DNA of 64,000 bases from JAAXQD01 sp035529735 (GTDB lineage: Bacteria > Desulfobacterota > Desulfobacteria > Desulfobacterales > UBA11574), in NCBI GenBank assembly GCA_035529735.1, contig DATKWE010000023.1:1-64000 (forward strand), written 5' to 3'. The number at the start of each line of letters is the position of its first letter. Position 1 is the first letter of the stretch. The translations under genes and the position numbers were made by a program. The notes under the pieces are model-generated. The model ran no database searches and had not been told where the DNA came from. It was given only the letters and a program-made list of their open reading frames with translations. Below, piece by piece: positions 16,268-26,170 of this stretch.

Positions 16268-17982
16268 TTTCCGGTTAATTCCTGGATCTTTTTTTCTAGA
16301 TTCTCCTTGTCTTTATTTTTGTTCAACAACGAACGTTTGTAGAATTCCAGCGCTTTTTCCTTATGGCTTATTTCAAGGTATGCATCTCCCATATGTTCGA
16401 GGATAATCGGATCATCGGGAACCAGGCTGACAGCCTTCTCCAAATACTTCACCGCTTTCTCGAAAAATCCTTTTTTAAAATATACCCAGCCCAGGCTGTC
16501 GGTAATATACCCGTCATCCGGTTTTTCTTCTAATGCCGCTTTAATAAGACGTTCAGCCTCATCCAGTTTTTCTCCAAGATCTGCATAGGTATAACCGAGA
16601 TAGTTCAATGCATTGGCGTCCTTCGGATCCAGCCTGATCACCGTTTCCATCGCTTTGATTGAATCCGCTTTCCGACCCCATTTATCATATACAACACCCA
16701 GACGAAAATAAAATCGGGTATTGTCAGGCTCCATTTCAAGTCCCTGTTTAAGAACATTTTCGGCTTTTGAAAATTCTTCGTTTTCTTCATAAAGGGAACC
16801 CAGATAAAGCAACAGCTCCGGATTGTCGGGGGCTATTTTAATGACACTGTTTAAATAATCGATGGCGTGTTCAGTTTTTTTCTGTTCCTGGTATAAAAAT
16901 GCAATACGAACCGCGGCTTCCTGATAAAAGTTGGAATCCGGGGTCACTTTTTTAAAATGCTCGATGGCCTTGTCCCAATTTTTTTTCCCATCCAGTGCAA
17001 CACCGGCCACATAATGAAGATCCGAGCTGTCCGGAGAACCCTTTAACATGCCTTCAAGAATGACCGCTGCCGCCCCATATTTCTTGGGTTCCAAATAGTT
17101 CTGAACAACCGTTCTGATCACTTCCTTTTCAGTGTCGCTTCTGGCTCCCAGATCCTTAAAAATTTCTTTTGCATGGGACAACCGCCCCTTCTGGTGGTAA
17201 TAATACCCCAATTCCATAGCCGCTCTTATATTTCGTGGATCTTTTTCTATAATTTCCTGGTACAGCCGTATAATTTCTCGGTCTTTGCCCATTGTTTTAT
17301 ACAGATCCAGCAGTTCAAAACGCGGCTCCTCAAGATCGGAATTTAATTCTATGGTTTGTCTGAATTCTTTTTCCGCCCTTTTCAGGTTCCCTTGGGCGGC
17401 ATAAATTTTTCCAATGAAGAAATGTCCCGCATAGGATCCCGGAAAGTTCTGGACAAGTTGTTGGTAGATCCTTAATGCTTCATCCAGTTTGTTTTCCTGC
17501 ATATACAGGCCACCCAAAAGTAAATAGACATCCTTCTGTTTCGGATCCAGGGAAATCACTTTTTTATACGCTTTTTCAGCAGGATCAATCTGTTTAAGCG
17601 CCTGATTCAACCTTCCGGATATGACCAGCGCACGAACGTTGTCGGGATCTTTTGCAATCACCGTTTCGACAGTTTTGAGAGCGTTTTCATTGTCCTTGAG
17701 CCGAAGATACAAGAGTGCCAACTCTAATTGCAAATAGGATGATTCAGGGTCTTCCTGAATCGCTCTGTTCAGATAGTCAATCGCCTTGTCCAGGTTGCCT
17801 TTTTTTTGCTGAACCTGTGCCTCTGTGAAGTAATAATAGGGGCTTTCATGTTCAACGGGATCTATCGCCGCCTCGCCTTGATCTTGATCGAAGGTTTCTG
17901 CGGGCTTCATATAATGCATACAACCGGATAAAATTAAAATGACCATACCAACGATGGTCAATTTTAAAAAACTGTCCTTCAT
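16264..17982 (-). CDS. TPR-repeat lipoprotein
   Basis: A 572-aa protein with a signal peptide and lipobox LSGC (Cys near 21), followed by about 14 tetratricopeptide repeats from residue 50 to the end, for example AIDYLNRAIQEDPESSYLQLELALLYLRL and ALNYLGYTYADLGEKLDEAERLI. TPR arrays hold protein partners; this one is presumably periplasmic and outer-membrane anchored. It lies 18 bases after the sigma factor gene and overlaps the next lipoprotein gene by ATGA. No enzymatic motif is present. Confidence 0.85.
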   Translation of the reverse strand: MKDSFLKLTIVGMVILILSGCMHYMKPAETFDQDQGEAAIDPVEHESPYYYFTEAQVQQKKGNLDKAIDYLNRAIQEDPESSYLQLELALLYLRLKDNENALKTVETVIAKDPDNVRALVISGRLNQALKQIDPAEKAYKKVISLDPKQKDVYLLLGGLYMQENKLDEALRIYQQLVQNFPGSYAGHFFIGKIYAAQGNLKRAEKEFRQTIELNSDLEEPRFELLDLYKTMGKDREIIRLYQEIIEKDPRNIRAAMELGYYYHQKGRLSHAKEIFKDLGARSDTEKEVIRTVVQNYLEPKKYGAAAVILEGMLKGSPDSSDLHYVAGVALDGKKNWDKAIEHFKKVTPDSNFYQEAAVRIAFLYQEQKKTEHAIDYLNSVIKIAPDNPELLLYLGSLYEENEEFSKAENVLKQGLEMEPDNTRFYFRLGVVYDKWGRKADSIKAMETVIRLDPKDANALNYLGYTYADLGEKLDEAERLIKAALEEKPDDGYITDSLGWVYFKKGFFEKAVKYLEKAVSLVPDDPIILEHMGDAYLEISHKEKALEFYKRSLLNKNKDKENLEKKIQELTGK

Positions 17983-18000
17983 TTTTTTTATACTTCCTCT

Positions 18001-18981
18001 TTAATCAGAGACATTGACATTATCGTAAGAATCAAAATCGGGGATTTCCTGCTTAAAAAAGTCTCTCAGCTTCTTGATAATGTTTTTTTCAACCTGACGG
18101 ACACGTTCCCTTGATATGTTGTAGCGGTCACCGATCTCCTGCAACGTTGCAGGACTGTGGGCAAAAATTCGATGCTCGAATATTTCAAGCTCCCTTGGCG
18201 TCATGGTTTTTTTGAACTCTTCAACTTTATTATGAAGAAGAGCCTCAATCTCTTTCTTGGCCACTACATCTTCTGTGGATTCGGCGTCTGTATTTATAAA
18301 ATCTATTCTTTCCGTATCTGAATCATCTTTTAAAGGCGCATCCAGAGAGACGTCCCAGCCGTCTAGCCGCTGGTCCATATCTATGATTTCGCGTTCGGAT
18401 ACGCCCAGTCTCTCTGAAAGAAGCTTCGGTTTCGGATCAAACCCCTGGTCAATCAGTTTCTGCTTTTCCTTTTTTAGCTTAAAGAACAGTTTCCGCTGCC
18501 CCTGGGTCGTTCCGATTTTTACGAGACGCCAGTTGTCCATAATGAATTTGAGTATATAGGCTTTTATCCAAAATGAGGCGTAATATGAAAACTTGACATT
18601 CTTGTAGGGATCAAATTTTTGAACCGCCTGCATAAGTCCGATATTGCCTTCCTGAATCAGATCTAAAAGATTCTGCATCCAGACCCGCTGAAACTCCAAG
18701 GCGATCTTTACCACAAGTCTAAGGTTGGCGGTCACCATAATGTATGCAGCCTCGCTGTCCCCCTCATCCTGAACTTTTTTGCCGAGTTCGATCTCCTGCT
18801 CTCGGGTAAGGAGCTTGTATTTACTGATTTCAGCCAGATATCTTTGGAGCGGATCAAATTTAACCAGGGCCGTATCCGAGGAAGGGGCCTTGGCCTTTCC
18901 GCCACCGCCGGTATCTTTTTTAGCCTCGATGAGATCCGTTTTTTTCTTGGGGCCTTTTTTTCTTGTTGTGGTTTTTTTCAT
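18001..18981 (-). CDS. rpoH: RNA polymerase sigma factor, sigma-32/RpoH-like
   Basis: A 326-aa group 2/3 sigma factor. A basic N-terminal tail (1-40) leads to region 1.2/2: LQRYLAEISKYKLLTREQEIELG, RLVVKIALEFQR, LLDLIQEGNIGLMQAVQKFDPYKNVKFSYYASFWIKAYIL (regions 2.1-2.4). Region 4 ends in TLQEIGDRYNISRERVRQVEKNIIKKLRDF, a helix-turn-helix for the -35 element. The GQRKLFFKLKKEK segment resembles the RpoH box, so heat-shock sigma is the best guess; an alternative housekeeping-like sigma is possible. Downstream genes code for envelope lipoproteins. Confidence 0.8.
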   Translation of the reverse strand: MKKTTTRKKGPKKKTDLIEAKKDTGGGGKAKAPSSDTALVKFDPLQRYLAEISKYKLLTREQEIELGKKVQDEGDSEAAYIMVTANLRLVVKIALEFQRVWMQNLLDLIQEGNIGLMQAVQKFDPYKNVKFSYYASFWIKAYILKFIMDNWRLVKIGTTQGQRKLFFKLKKEKQKLIDQGFDPKPKLLSERLGVSEREIIDMDQRLDGWDVSLDAPLKDDSDTERIDFINTDAESTEDVVAKKEIEALLHNKVEEFKKTMTPRELEIFEHRIFAHSPATLQEIGDRYNISRERVRQVEKNIIKKLRDFFKQEIPDFDSYDNVNVSD

Positions 18982-19064
18982 ATTAATATTTCAATGGGAC
19001 ATCCCCATATTTTTTATGGACATAACGACGGGCATGTGTTAATTTTGGGTTTTTATTTTTTCGC

Positions 19065-19141
<77 letters not shown>

Positions 19142-19795
19142 ATTTTTTCAGTTGGTTATAATCTATATCATAATCTTTTTTCTGTTTCTGCATCCATTCT
19201 GCCACCGGTTGTCCCAAAACGGTGTTTTCAAGCCTTAAGGTTCTCTATGGTATGTATCGGATGTTCCCCCCTGCTCGATAAAAACTCACACGGGCTTGTC
19301 TGAGATCTTGAACCCTTATATTTCCGAATCCATTTTTATAGCGGTAAAAAAGTGTCTTTTCAACATATTTGATGGTCGCTGAATTTATCAGTGTATCATG
19401 AGTTCATTAAAAAGGGCAAGTCTTCCTTTAAGCTTCACCGCTATTTATCCTTAAGCCCACCGGCGAGCACCCATCCGCAACACCGCCACCGGGAACTTGA
19501 ATCCGACCTTGGTGGAAGCCCCGGTCCATTCAAATCAAAGACTCCATTTTAACGGGCTGGATGAAATTTCCATTCTTTTCAATGAATTCAATATACTAAA
19601 GAATCTGTTGAAAATTGCCAACAAACGCTATATGGTTTCACGTTTTGGACCCCCATGGTTAATTTCTGTTCTTTTCAGGGCAAAAAGTCGGTTAACAGTC
19701 ATAGGATGTTAAAACGCTTTAATTTCGAATTTCGTATTTACCCTTGGAGATGCCCCGCGCGCTTTTCCAGTGGATCCGGGTTGGGAATAAAAAAA
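19142..19795. other. Intergenic stretch without a recognised gene
   Basis: About 650 bases between tRNA-Arg and the MFS gene. Short open frames here (for example 19497-19712 on plus) have no recognisable protein features or good ribosome sites. I see no clear terminator, and nothing I would call a promoter. Confidence 0.5.
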
Positions 19796-21007
19796 TTGAA
19801 TACTGTTGAAACAAGCCGGGTCGGCAAAGACCCTACGGCTGGTGGGAGGACTTTTCGCTCTCAACTTACACCACTTTTGCTGATAACCTCCATCTTTTTG
19901 TTAAACTTTACGTCCCGACTCATCTTGGCGCCATTACTGCCTAACATCGAAAAAGATTTGGGATTGAGCCATGGTAATGCCGGTTCGCTTTTTCTGTTCC
20001 TTTCCATGGGGTACTTCATATCTTTGTTAGGGTCCGGGCACATATCTTCTCGGATTACCCACAGAAAAACCATCATTGTCTCGGCGATAGCTGTCGGTGC
20101 TGCCCTTTCATTAATCTCTTTTAGCAGAAGTCTCTTTGCCATGCGAGTGTCCATATTCCTGCTGGGGATTTCAGCCGGAACGTATCTTCCATCAGGGCTT
20201 ACAACAGTGACATCTTTGGTCAATCCCAGGCACTGGGGTAAAGCAATCGCCATTCATGAACTTGCCCCGAATTTGAGCTTTGTCTTAACACCGCTACTGG
20301 CTGAATTACTTCTCCATTGGTTCGTCTGGCGCAATATTTTATTTTGGGTCGGAATCGGTTCGGTTATTATCGGAATTGTCTATGTCCGATTTGGAAAAGG
20401 CGGAGATTTCTCAGGAGAAGCACCCAATTTTTCATCGATCCAGACGATTCTCAAGATCCCGGCTTTCTGGATTTTGATTTTTCTATTCAGTTTGGCCATT
20501 ACCAGTACGTTGGGAATCTATAACATGCTTCCGTTATACCTGGTTACCGAACACGGCGTAAGTCGAGATTGGGCCAACACCCTGGTGGGCATTTCCCGCA
20601 TTTCGACGTTAGGGACGGCGTTTATCGGCGGATGGGCAACAGACCGGTTTGGAGCGAAAAGCGTTATGCTGAGCGTGTTTTTTGTTACCGGAATTTTCAT
20701 ACTGCTGCTGGGAATTGTATCAACGCGCTGGGTTGCCACTTTAGTATTTCTTCAACCCATGCTGGCGGTATGCTTTTTCCCCTCCGGATTTGCCGCCCTG
20801 TCATCGATAAGTACACCTGAAAACCGAAATGTGGCCATCTCTTTAGCCATACCCATCGCGTTTGTTTTAGGTGCCGGTGTTGTCCCGACGTTGATCGGCG
20901 TTATTGCGGACCAGGGTTATTTCTCCTGGGGCATCCGTCTCTCCGGGGTACTGGTCATGACGGGTTTCTTTTTATCATTCTTTCTTAAATTATCAGACGG
21001 GCGGTAA
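19796..21007 (+). CDS. MFS transporter
   Basis: A roughly 400-aa inner-membrane carrier with 12 hydrophobic segments. The loop 2-3 signature GSGHISSRITHRK and the second-half GGWATDRFGAKSVMLS match the major facilitator superfamily; the ADNTLVGISRISTLG region is well conserved in oxalate/formate- and monocarboxylate-like branches. The start is uncertain: the frame is open from 19655, with an ATG at 19706 and a TTG at 19796. I chose the TTG because GGGA precedes it and the first helix begins about 25 residues later. The substrate is unknown. Confidence 0.8.
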   Translation: MNTVETSRVGKDPTAGGRTFRSQLTPLLLITSIFLLNFTSRLILAPLLPNIEKDLGLSHGNAGSLFLFLSMGYFISLLGSGHISSRITHRKTIIVSAIAVGAALSLISFSRSLFAMRVSIFLLGISAGTYLPSGLTTVTSLVNPRHWGKAIAIHELAPNLSFVLTPLLAELLLHWFVWRNILFWVGIGSVIIGIVYVRFGKGGDFSGEAPNFSSIQTILKIPAFWILIFLFSLAITSTLGIYNMLPLYLVTEHGVSRDWANTLVGISRISTLGTAFIGGWATDRFGAKSVMLSVFFVTGIFILLLGIVSTRWVATLVFLQPMLAVCFFPSGFAALSSISTPENRNVAISLAIPIAFVLGAGVVPTLIGVIADQGYFSWGIRLSGVLVMTGFFLSFFLKLSDGR

Positions 21008-21142
21008 TCTTACCCCCAAAGTTTAAAAATTCTAAAGTGAAGCAGAAGGCGACGGCCGCCAACCCTGGGGCAGGACTTCGGCAATCTCTGCAGCGCCGGC
21101 CCTGATTTGCAGGGCCTATTCCACCGGGCCCGCTGTTGCAGT

Positions 21143-22384
21143 TCATCCAATTATTCCGACCACTGCGCCGGTCATACACGTGGCCAGAGTTCCCGCAATA
21201 ATAGAGCGGAATCCCAAGGAAACGATCTCATCCTGTTTTTCCGGAGCCATTGTACCCATTCCTCCGATCATGATCCCCAGACTGCCGGGGTTGGCGAATC
21301 CGCACATGGCATACGTCATAATCAACATGCTTTTAGGGTTCAGCGCTCCCGGCGCCAGCCGGCTCAGGTCCAGATACGCCAAAAACTCGTTCAGAATGGT
21401 CTTGGTTCCCATCAGCGCGCCGGCGGTGAACGCCTCTGCCCAGGGAATACCCATAAACCAGACCACCGGCGCCATGACCAGCCCTAGAACCCGCTGCAGA
21501 CTCACCGGACGGCCGCCGAAATCAGGAAAAAGACCGAGCATTAAATTTACAAAGTGAACCAGGGCGACGAGAACAATGAGCATTGCAATGATATTGATTA
21601 AAAGCTGAACGCCTTGAATGGTTCCTTTGGTAACAGCATCCATTGCGCTAAGTGCCGGTTCGGCAGGTGTTAATTCTCCGGATGTAAGTTCACCGGTTTC
21701 AGGTATCATGATTTTTGAAATCGTTATGGCGGCAGGAATACTGATAATGGAAGCTGTCAGAATGTGTCCCATAATATCGGGAATGGTCTTGCTCAAAATA
21801 CTGGCATACAGAACCATGACGGTGCCGGCGATTGTAGCCATACCGGTGGTCATCAGGGTAAATATTTCGCTTCGGGTCATCGCCTTCAAATACGGACGTA
21901 TAAAGAGCGGGGATTCCACCATCCCCACAAATATGTTGGCTGAAACACCGAGCCCTTCTGCCCCTCCCAACCCCATGGTTTTCCGCAACGCCCAAGAAAA
22001 GGCCCTCACCACCAGGGGCAAGATTTTCCAGTAAAATAAAAGTGATGAAAGGGCACTTATTACAAGAATCAGCGGGAGGGCCTGGAAGGCTAAAATAAAA
22101 CTGGAACCCGGAAAATTTTCAGCAAACGGCAAACTCCCGCCCCCAAGATAACCGAATACCATGGATGTTCCGGCTTTCGTCGATTCTTCAAGTGACAGGA
22201 CAAGGCGGTTCAAAGATATAAAAAAACTTCTGAAAACCGGTAATTTCAATAAAATGATTCCAATGGCCAGTTGGATTCCAATGCCGGCGATTGCCCGTTT
22301 AACGTTGACCTTTGTACGGTTTTCGCTGATCAACCAGGCAATGCCTGAAAAAACAAAGAGTCCGGCCGCACTTTGGATGATCAT
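21143..22384 (-). CDS. NupC-type concentrative nucleoside transporter
   Basis: A 413-aa inner-membrane symporter of the CNT family. Three N-terminal helices are followed by the core with FPGSSFILAFQALPLILVISALSSLLFYW, GVSANIFVGMVESPLFIRPYL (nucleoside-binding region, about residues 145-165), and the C-terminal GFANPGSLGIMIGG motif. These proteins take up nucleosides with H+ or Na+. Convergent with the MFS gene, 135 bases apart; no linked nucleoside-salvage gene is seen. Confidence 0.9.
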   Translation of the reverse strand: MIIQSAAGLFVFSGIAWLISENRTKVNVKRAIAGIGIQLAIGIILLKLPVFRSFFISLNRLVLSLEESTKAGTSMVFGYLGGGSLPFAENFPGSSFILAFQALPLILVISALSSLLFYWKILPLVVRAFSWALRKTMGLGGAEGLGVSANIFVGMVESPLFIRPYLKAMTRSEIFTLMTTGMATIAGTVMVLYASILSKTIPDIMGHILTASIISIPAAITISKIMIPETGELTSGELTPAEPALSAMDAVTKGTIQGVQLLINIIAMLIVLVALVHFVNLMLGLFPDFGGRPVSLQRVLGLVMAPVVWFMGIPWAEAFTAGALMGTKTILNEFLAYLDLSRLAPGALNPKSMLIMTYAMCGFANPGSLGIMIGGMGTMAPEKQDEIVSLGFRSIIAGTLATCMTGAVVGIIG

Positions 22385-22779
22385 GGGTTGGACCTTTATT
22401 GTCGCTGAATTTTATTGTTTGAAATAGACCCTTCAACCATATCATATTCCAGTAAAAATAAGAATTTTTAATATATTTAAAATTTGACATAATCATTTTT
22501 TTTATATTATAAAAATTAATACCCTTAAGGAGATCTTACGGTTCTCTAATTCATCCCGTTTCAGGTTGCATCGATATTCTCCTCCGCCGGATATTCTTAC
22601 TCGGTTTTCTCAACTGCCAATCATGTTCGTTTAGATTTGATACCTGACTATTCTCGATCAGAAACTGAAAACATTTTCCACTTTTCGATCTCTTAAGATT
22701 TCATTAGGTTTTGCTTTGATTTCATATGGTTTACTTTATAATTTTAAAGTGTTTACCGACCTAACGAAAGGAGGTCATT
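22385..22779. other. Divergent control region between nupC and the ABM gene
   Basis: An AT-rich 395-base stretch holding a promoter on plus (22484-22513) and an unusually long leader of about 260 bases before the ABM start codon. No open frame or clear structured RNA was recognised. Confidence 0.5.
22484..22513 (+). promoter_or_regulatory. Sigma70-like promoter of the ABM-family gene
   Basis: TTGACA (22484-22489), 18 bases, then TATAAA (22508-22513); TTATAA one base earlier gives a 17-base spacer. The surrounding DNA is very AT-rich, so chance is possible. Confidence 0.5.
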
Positions 22780-23076
22780 ATGGCAGTCAAAATTTTCATC
22801 AAGAGAAAAATAAAAGACGGGAAGTTGAATGAGGTCTCTAAGCTCCTTATCAAGGCCCGGTACAATGCCATGGATCAGGAGGGTTACATTTCATCGGAAA
22901 CATTGAGCGGCTGCGATCGTCCAAACCATGTGATGGTGATATCCATGTGGCAGAGAATAGCGCATTGGAACCAATGGAAAAATAGTGATCTCAGAGCCGA
23001 AAACGAGGCAGCGTTTGCAGCGTTGATTGATGAACCGACCGAATACGAAACCTACAATTTGGGGTTGCAGCTTTAA
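22780..23076 (+). CDS. Antibiotic biosynthesis monooxygenase (ABM) family protein
   Basis: A 98-aa protein of the dimeric alpha-beta barrel superfamily. MAVKIFIKRKIKDGKLNEVSKLL forms the first strand and helix; QEGYISSETLSG and MVISMWQRIAHWNQWKNS are typical ABM blocks. Members include small oxygenases, heme-degrading enzymes and proteins with no known chemistry. A strong AAAGGAGG stands 6 bases before the ATG. Monocistronic; convergent with the EI24 gene. Confidence 0.85.
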   Translation: MAVKIFIKRKIKDGKLNEVSKLLIKARYNAMDQEGYISSETLSGCDRPNHVMVISMWQRIAHWNQWKNSDLRAENEAAFAALIDEPTEYETYNLGLQL

Positions 23077-23134
23077 GGCGGGTTTAATTGCAACAGCGCA
23101 CCCGGTCGAATTGCGCTTTGCGCACCCTTCGGGG

Positions 23135-23174
23135 ATTGAAGCTCCCTGAAGCCCCGCAACGTGAGATTTCCGCC
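23135..23174. repeat. Dispersed GAAGCTCC repeat, copy near the EI24 gene
   Basis: ATTGAAGCTCCCTGAAGCCC begins a 40-base block closely matching 56271-56310 (same order: GAAGCTCCC, GAAG-CCCGCAA, GATTTCC). It sits 8 bases from copy 2 of the GTTTACGATCAATT motif. Confidence 0.65.
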
Positions 23175-23181
23175 CCAGTTT

Positions 23182-23201
23182 GTTTACGATCAATTAGGGT
23201 T
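23182..23201. repeat. Dispersed 20-base motif, copy 2
   Basis: GTTTACGATCAATTAGGGTT, identical to 15337-15356. It overlaps the stop codon of the EI24/CysZ-like gene. Confidence 0.7.
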
Positions 23202-23922
23202 CAATTTTGCCGTCAATGCGCTCGATATAAAAAAGTGTGGCCCCCACCGGGGCAAACGATAAAAAAATGATATTCAGTCCCGGAATCAGAAACCACAGCC
23301 CGAAACCGAGGTGAAAGTTAAAGTTTCTGAGCAAAAATTTAAACCGGTTGCCAAAGGGTTCAAGTCTTCTTGCCGGAACCAGATCCGTATTGTCCCAGGC
23401 CAGGAAAATTCCCGCCGCAAGGGATGAAATGACGGTCAGCACAGGAGACAGCGGTGTGAGCCAGCCAAGAATCATGAGCAGCAGCAAAATCATCACCGGA
23501 ATAACAGCCCTGGGGATTTCCTGTCTGAGCAGGAAGAAAAAATACTTAAACCATGGCACGTGTCGGGACTCTTTTTGCCCGCCGGTTAACCGCTGTTCGG
23601 TGATTCTGGACATGGCATCCATGATGATCACGCTGAACAAAAATTGGGAGATGAGAAAGGAAAGCACTGCCGAAAGCCCCACGAGCAGCAACGCCACGAG
23701 CCATGAAACAAGACGCCACAGCCAGACAATCCATGCGCTGTCCGGTCGGCCCCATATTAAATTCAGAATTTCTTGATGGTACTCGAGGATAAGGGTTGCC
23801 GTGACAAGGGTAATCACCACGATTATCAGGATCCGGACCAGTCCCAGAACCAGCAGCCCCGGCGTTTTCACCCCAAGTTTGAGCCCCCTGTAATTGTATG
23901 CGATGCCGCTGAACAGATTCAT
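23194..23922 (-). CDS. EI24/CysZ-like membrane protein
   Basis: A 242-aa protein from the chosen start (MNLFSGIAYNYRGLKLG). Four to six hydrophobic segments and the family-typical N-terminus (amphipathic helix, then a long hydrophobic span) match the EI24 domain group that includes the sulfate transporter CysZ. A start at 23985 is open but would overlap the HD-GYP gene; the ATG at 23922 has AAGG upstream and leaves a 25-base gap. Whether it moves sulfate is unknown. Confidence 0.75.
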   Translation of the reverse strand: MNLFSGIAYNYRGLKLGVKTPGLLVLGLVRILIIVVITLVTATLILEYHQEILNLIWGRPDSAWIVWLWRLVSWLVALLLVGLSAVLSFLISQFLFSVIIMDAMSRITEQRLTGGQKESRHVPWFKYFFFLLRQEIPRAVIPVMILLLLMILGWLTPLSPVLTVISSLAAGIFLAWDNTDLVPARRLEPFGNRFKFLLRNFNFHLGFGLWFLIPGLNIIFLSFAPVGATLFYIERIDGKIEP

Positions 23923-23947
23923 GGTTTTTACCTTAAGTCTTACGGAT

Positions 23948-25228
23948 TTATTTTCCACAGCGAAGGAGAACGGTCTGAAACGCATGATACTCGCGTGTTG
24001 CTTCCTTTTGGGCCGTATCGCGCATTTCGTTCATCGCTTCATAATGTTTAAAAACCAAATCCACCAGGTTTTTATCCAATTCGTCCGCATCCACCATCGC
24101 TTGTAAAACCGCTGTGGTGCTTTCCGGGGTCATCCCTTTCCGATAGGGTCGATCTTCCGTCAAGGCCGTAAAAACATCGGCCACGGCCATGATTCTGGAG
24201 CCGAGGGGCAGATCGTCCGCCATAAGCCCGAAAGGATAACCCGTACCATTGAGCCGCTCTTGATGTAAAGACCCCCAGGAACTTACGACACTGAGCATAT
24301 CGAACGGTTCAAGTGCTTGAAATGTATAATAAACATGGGAACGCATGATGAACCGTTCATGCTCGGTAAGCGTATCCCGTTTCTCGAGAATTTCAGAAGG
24401 GATGGCAAGCTTACCGAGGTCGTGAAGATACGCGGCGATTTCGATAAGCCTGCGTTCATACCTTGAAAAACCCGCCAATTTGGCCAGTTGAACCGCTATG
24501 ACCGAGACGCCACTGGAATGTGACGCCGTAAATTCGCTTTTGAAATCGATCAGCCGGCATATCAATCGAGAAAAATCCACCAGTTCTTCGATGGCAAGTT
24601 CCCTTCTCTGATGCAAAACAGTTCGCCTTAAAATCACCTCGATGGAATCAGATACGACATCCAGCCAGATATACTCTCGTTTGGCAATTTTCAATAGTGC
24701 ATCAACATGTTCAGGAACGAATATTTCGCCGCTTCGCGCTGAAATTGCATCACAAATTCCGTGAACTTGACTCAGGACCGGGGCCTTCCTCGATATTTTG
24801 ACCGCCACACGATCCGCCAGATGGATGATATGGCTTCCAATGGGGACGGATTCACCCGCTTGCGTCGCTCCGCGTCCATTTTCCCAGGGTACATGATGGA
24901 ATTTTATCAGTTGGGCAATCGGCGAAAACGGTTTAAACGTTTCAAGGATAAGGCTCCCGGCAAAGGAATGCTCCCCGGGTTTTGTATCCTCAAATTCCAG
25001 CAGATCGAGTCGATCCTGCAGGGAGAACGCGCCGATATCATGCAACGCACCGGCGATAAACAGCTCGAACCTTTCGTCATCCGACAAATTTAATTCTTCA
25101 CTCAATCGATACGCCAAATAGGCGACCTGCATATGATGACTTCCCACGGCCGGGCTCATCATATCGACAATCCTGGCAATCGAAGACACCAGATCGAACA
25201 TATCCACGCGAAGTTTATGTGAAGACAT
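23948..25228 (-). CDS. HD-GYP domain protein
   Basis: A 426-aa protein with two HD-like halves. The first (about 20-180) has ALHDIGAF; the second (about 215-420) is an HD-GYP domain with YLHDLGKLAIPSEILEK and LHQERLNGTGYPFGL, followed by MAVADVFTALTEDRPYRKGM. HD-GYP domains hydrolyse cyclic di-GMP. No transmembrane or receiver domain is present, so the first HD half may be sensory. The ATG at 25228 has AAAGGA eight bases upstream and is preferred over 25261. Confidence 0.85.
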   Translation of the reverse strand: MSSHKLRVDMFDLVSSIARIVDMMSPAVGSHHMQVAYLAYRLSEELNLSDDERFELFIAGALHDIGAFSLQDRLDLLEFEDTKPGEHSFAGSLILETFKPFSPIAQLIKFHHVPWENGRGATQAGESVPIGSHIIHLADRVAVKISRKAPVLSQVHGICDAISARSGEIFVPEHVDALLKIAKREYIWLDVVSDSIEVILRRTVLHQRRELAIEELVDFSRLICRLIDFKSEFTASHSSGVSVIAVQLAKLAGFSRYERRLIEIAAYLHDLGKLAIPSEILEKRDTLTEHERFIMRSHVYYTFQALEPFDMLSVVSSWGSLHQERLNGTGYPFGLMADDLPLGSRIMAVADVFTALTEDRPYRKGMTPESTTAVLQAMVDADELDKNLVDLVFKHYEAMNEMRDTAQKEATREYHAFQTVLLRCGK

Positions 25229-25345
25229 GATTGTTTTTCCTTTAAAAAACCGCTGCATCAACCGTTGACAGGGTGATCTCGTCAGGCCTCAAAACAAAGG
25301 ATCGCCACAATGCCGGCAAGGCTGAATTCGGGGAGGATTGTGCGT

Positions 25346-26170
25346 TCACTTTAAAATTCTCAACCGATGGGTTTCTTTTAATTTCTCCCAGAGTTTTTCT
25401 AAAATCACCCAGGACGCATCGGTCTCATTGAGCGTGTCGTTGCCCGAAACCGTCATGCAAGATTCAAACAACAGTCTATTAACCCCGTTTCGCAACAACT
25501 GGTCTTTTATATATCGACCTAAAGACACATCGAGTTGGGCCAATTCCTCTCTTTTTAAATTTGCCAATTGCACGCTATCTTGCAAGTGCATTTCTGATAT
25601 TAATTTTACGACAGCTTCCTCAACGGTTCTGGGAGGGATAAGGCCTTTGTCATAATAATCCGATGGATCGTCATCACTCAAAGGTTCACCGGGTTTAGTT
25701 TTGACCAACCCCAGTAATATTGAACCTTCGACAATGTCCATGGTGTCTTTGTAAATGGTGGAATCTTCGCTGGCCCTTGAACCCGTCACGTTCAGAACTT
25801 CGATGTTGTTTTCCAAGACCCAAGTGTTTATCTTGGATGCGATGACAAACGTTGAGCTTTCTTTTAAATCCACGTGCAGACACGGACGGCGATGTTTATC
25901 TGCCATCTTCCGGCTGTATTCAGCACCGCCGGTCGGTTCTCCATGGGAGATTATCACCGTCCCGTCAGAATCGATAATATTCTGTTCAATCCGTTGTTTA
26001 TAGCCGGCGGTGGGCAATTCTTTCAGTTGATATTTTGCAGGCACTATCCCGCTTTGGGTTTTACGGCCTTTCTGAATCCACCCGCCATGGGGAAATCCCA
26101 GTTTAATGGCAACATCCAATGCAGCCTGGTCTGCACCGATTTGACCGCCGGAAATGATTTTTCTAATCAC
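25346..26170 (-). CDS. Circularly permuted YpsA (SLOG) protein with C-terminal helical domain
   Basis: A 274-aa protein. Residues 1-155 match the cpYpsA/putative molybdenum-carrier family: ISGGQIGADQAALDVAIKLG, PHGGWIQKGRK, DSDGTVIISHG, PTGGAEYS. SLOG-fold proteins bind nucleotides or nucleotide-derived signals. Residues about 180-274 (PPRTVEEAVVKLISEM..., SLGRYIKDQLLRNG..., ASWVILEKLWEKL) form a separate helical domain that reminds me of DUF6794. The GTG start at 26170 has GGAGGAAA 5 bases upstream and lies inside the end of the 59-aa Cys-rich gene, so translation is probably coupled. Function unknown. Confidence 0.75.
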   Translation of the reverse strand: MIRKIISGGQIGADQAALDVAIKLGFPHGGWIQKGRKTQSGIVPAKYQLKELPTAGYKQRIEQNIIDSDGTVIISHGEPTGGAEYSRKMADKHRRPCLHVDLKESSTFVIASKINTWVLENNIEVLNVTGSRASEDSTIYKDTMDIVEGSILLGLVKTKPGEPLSDDDPSDYYDKGLIPPRTVEEAVVKLISEMHLQDSVQLANLKREELAQLDVSLGRYIKDQLLRNGVNRLLFESCMTVSGNDTLNETDASWVILEKLWEKLKETHRLRILK

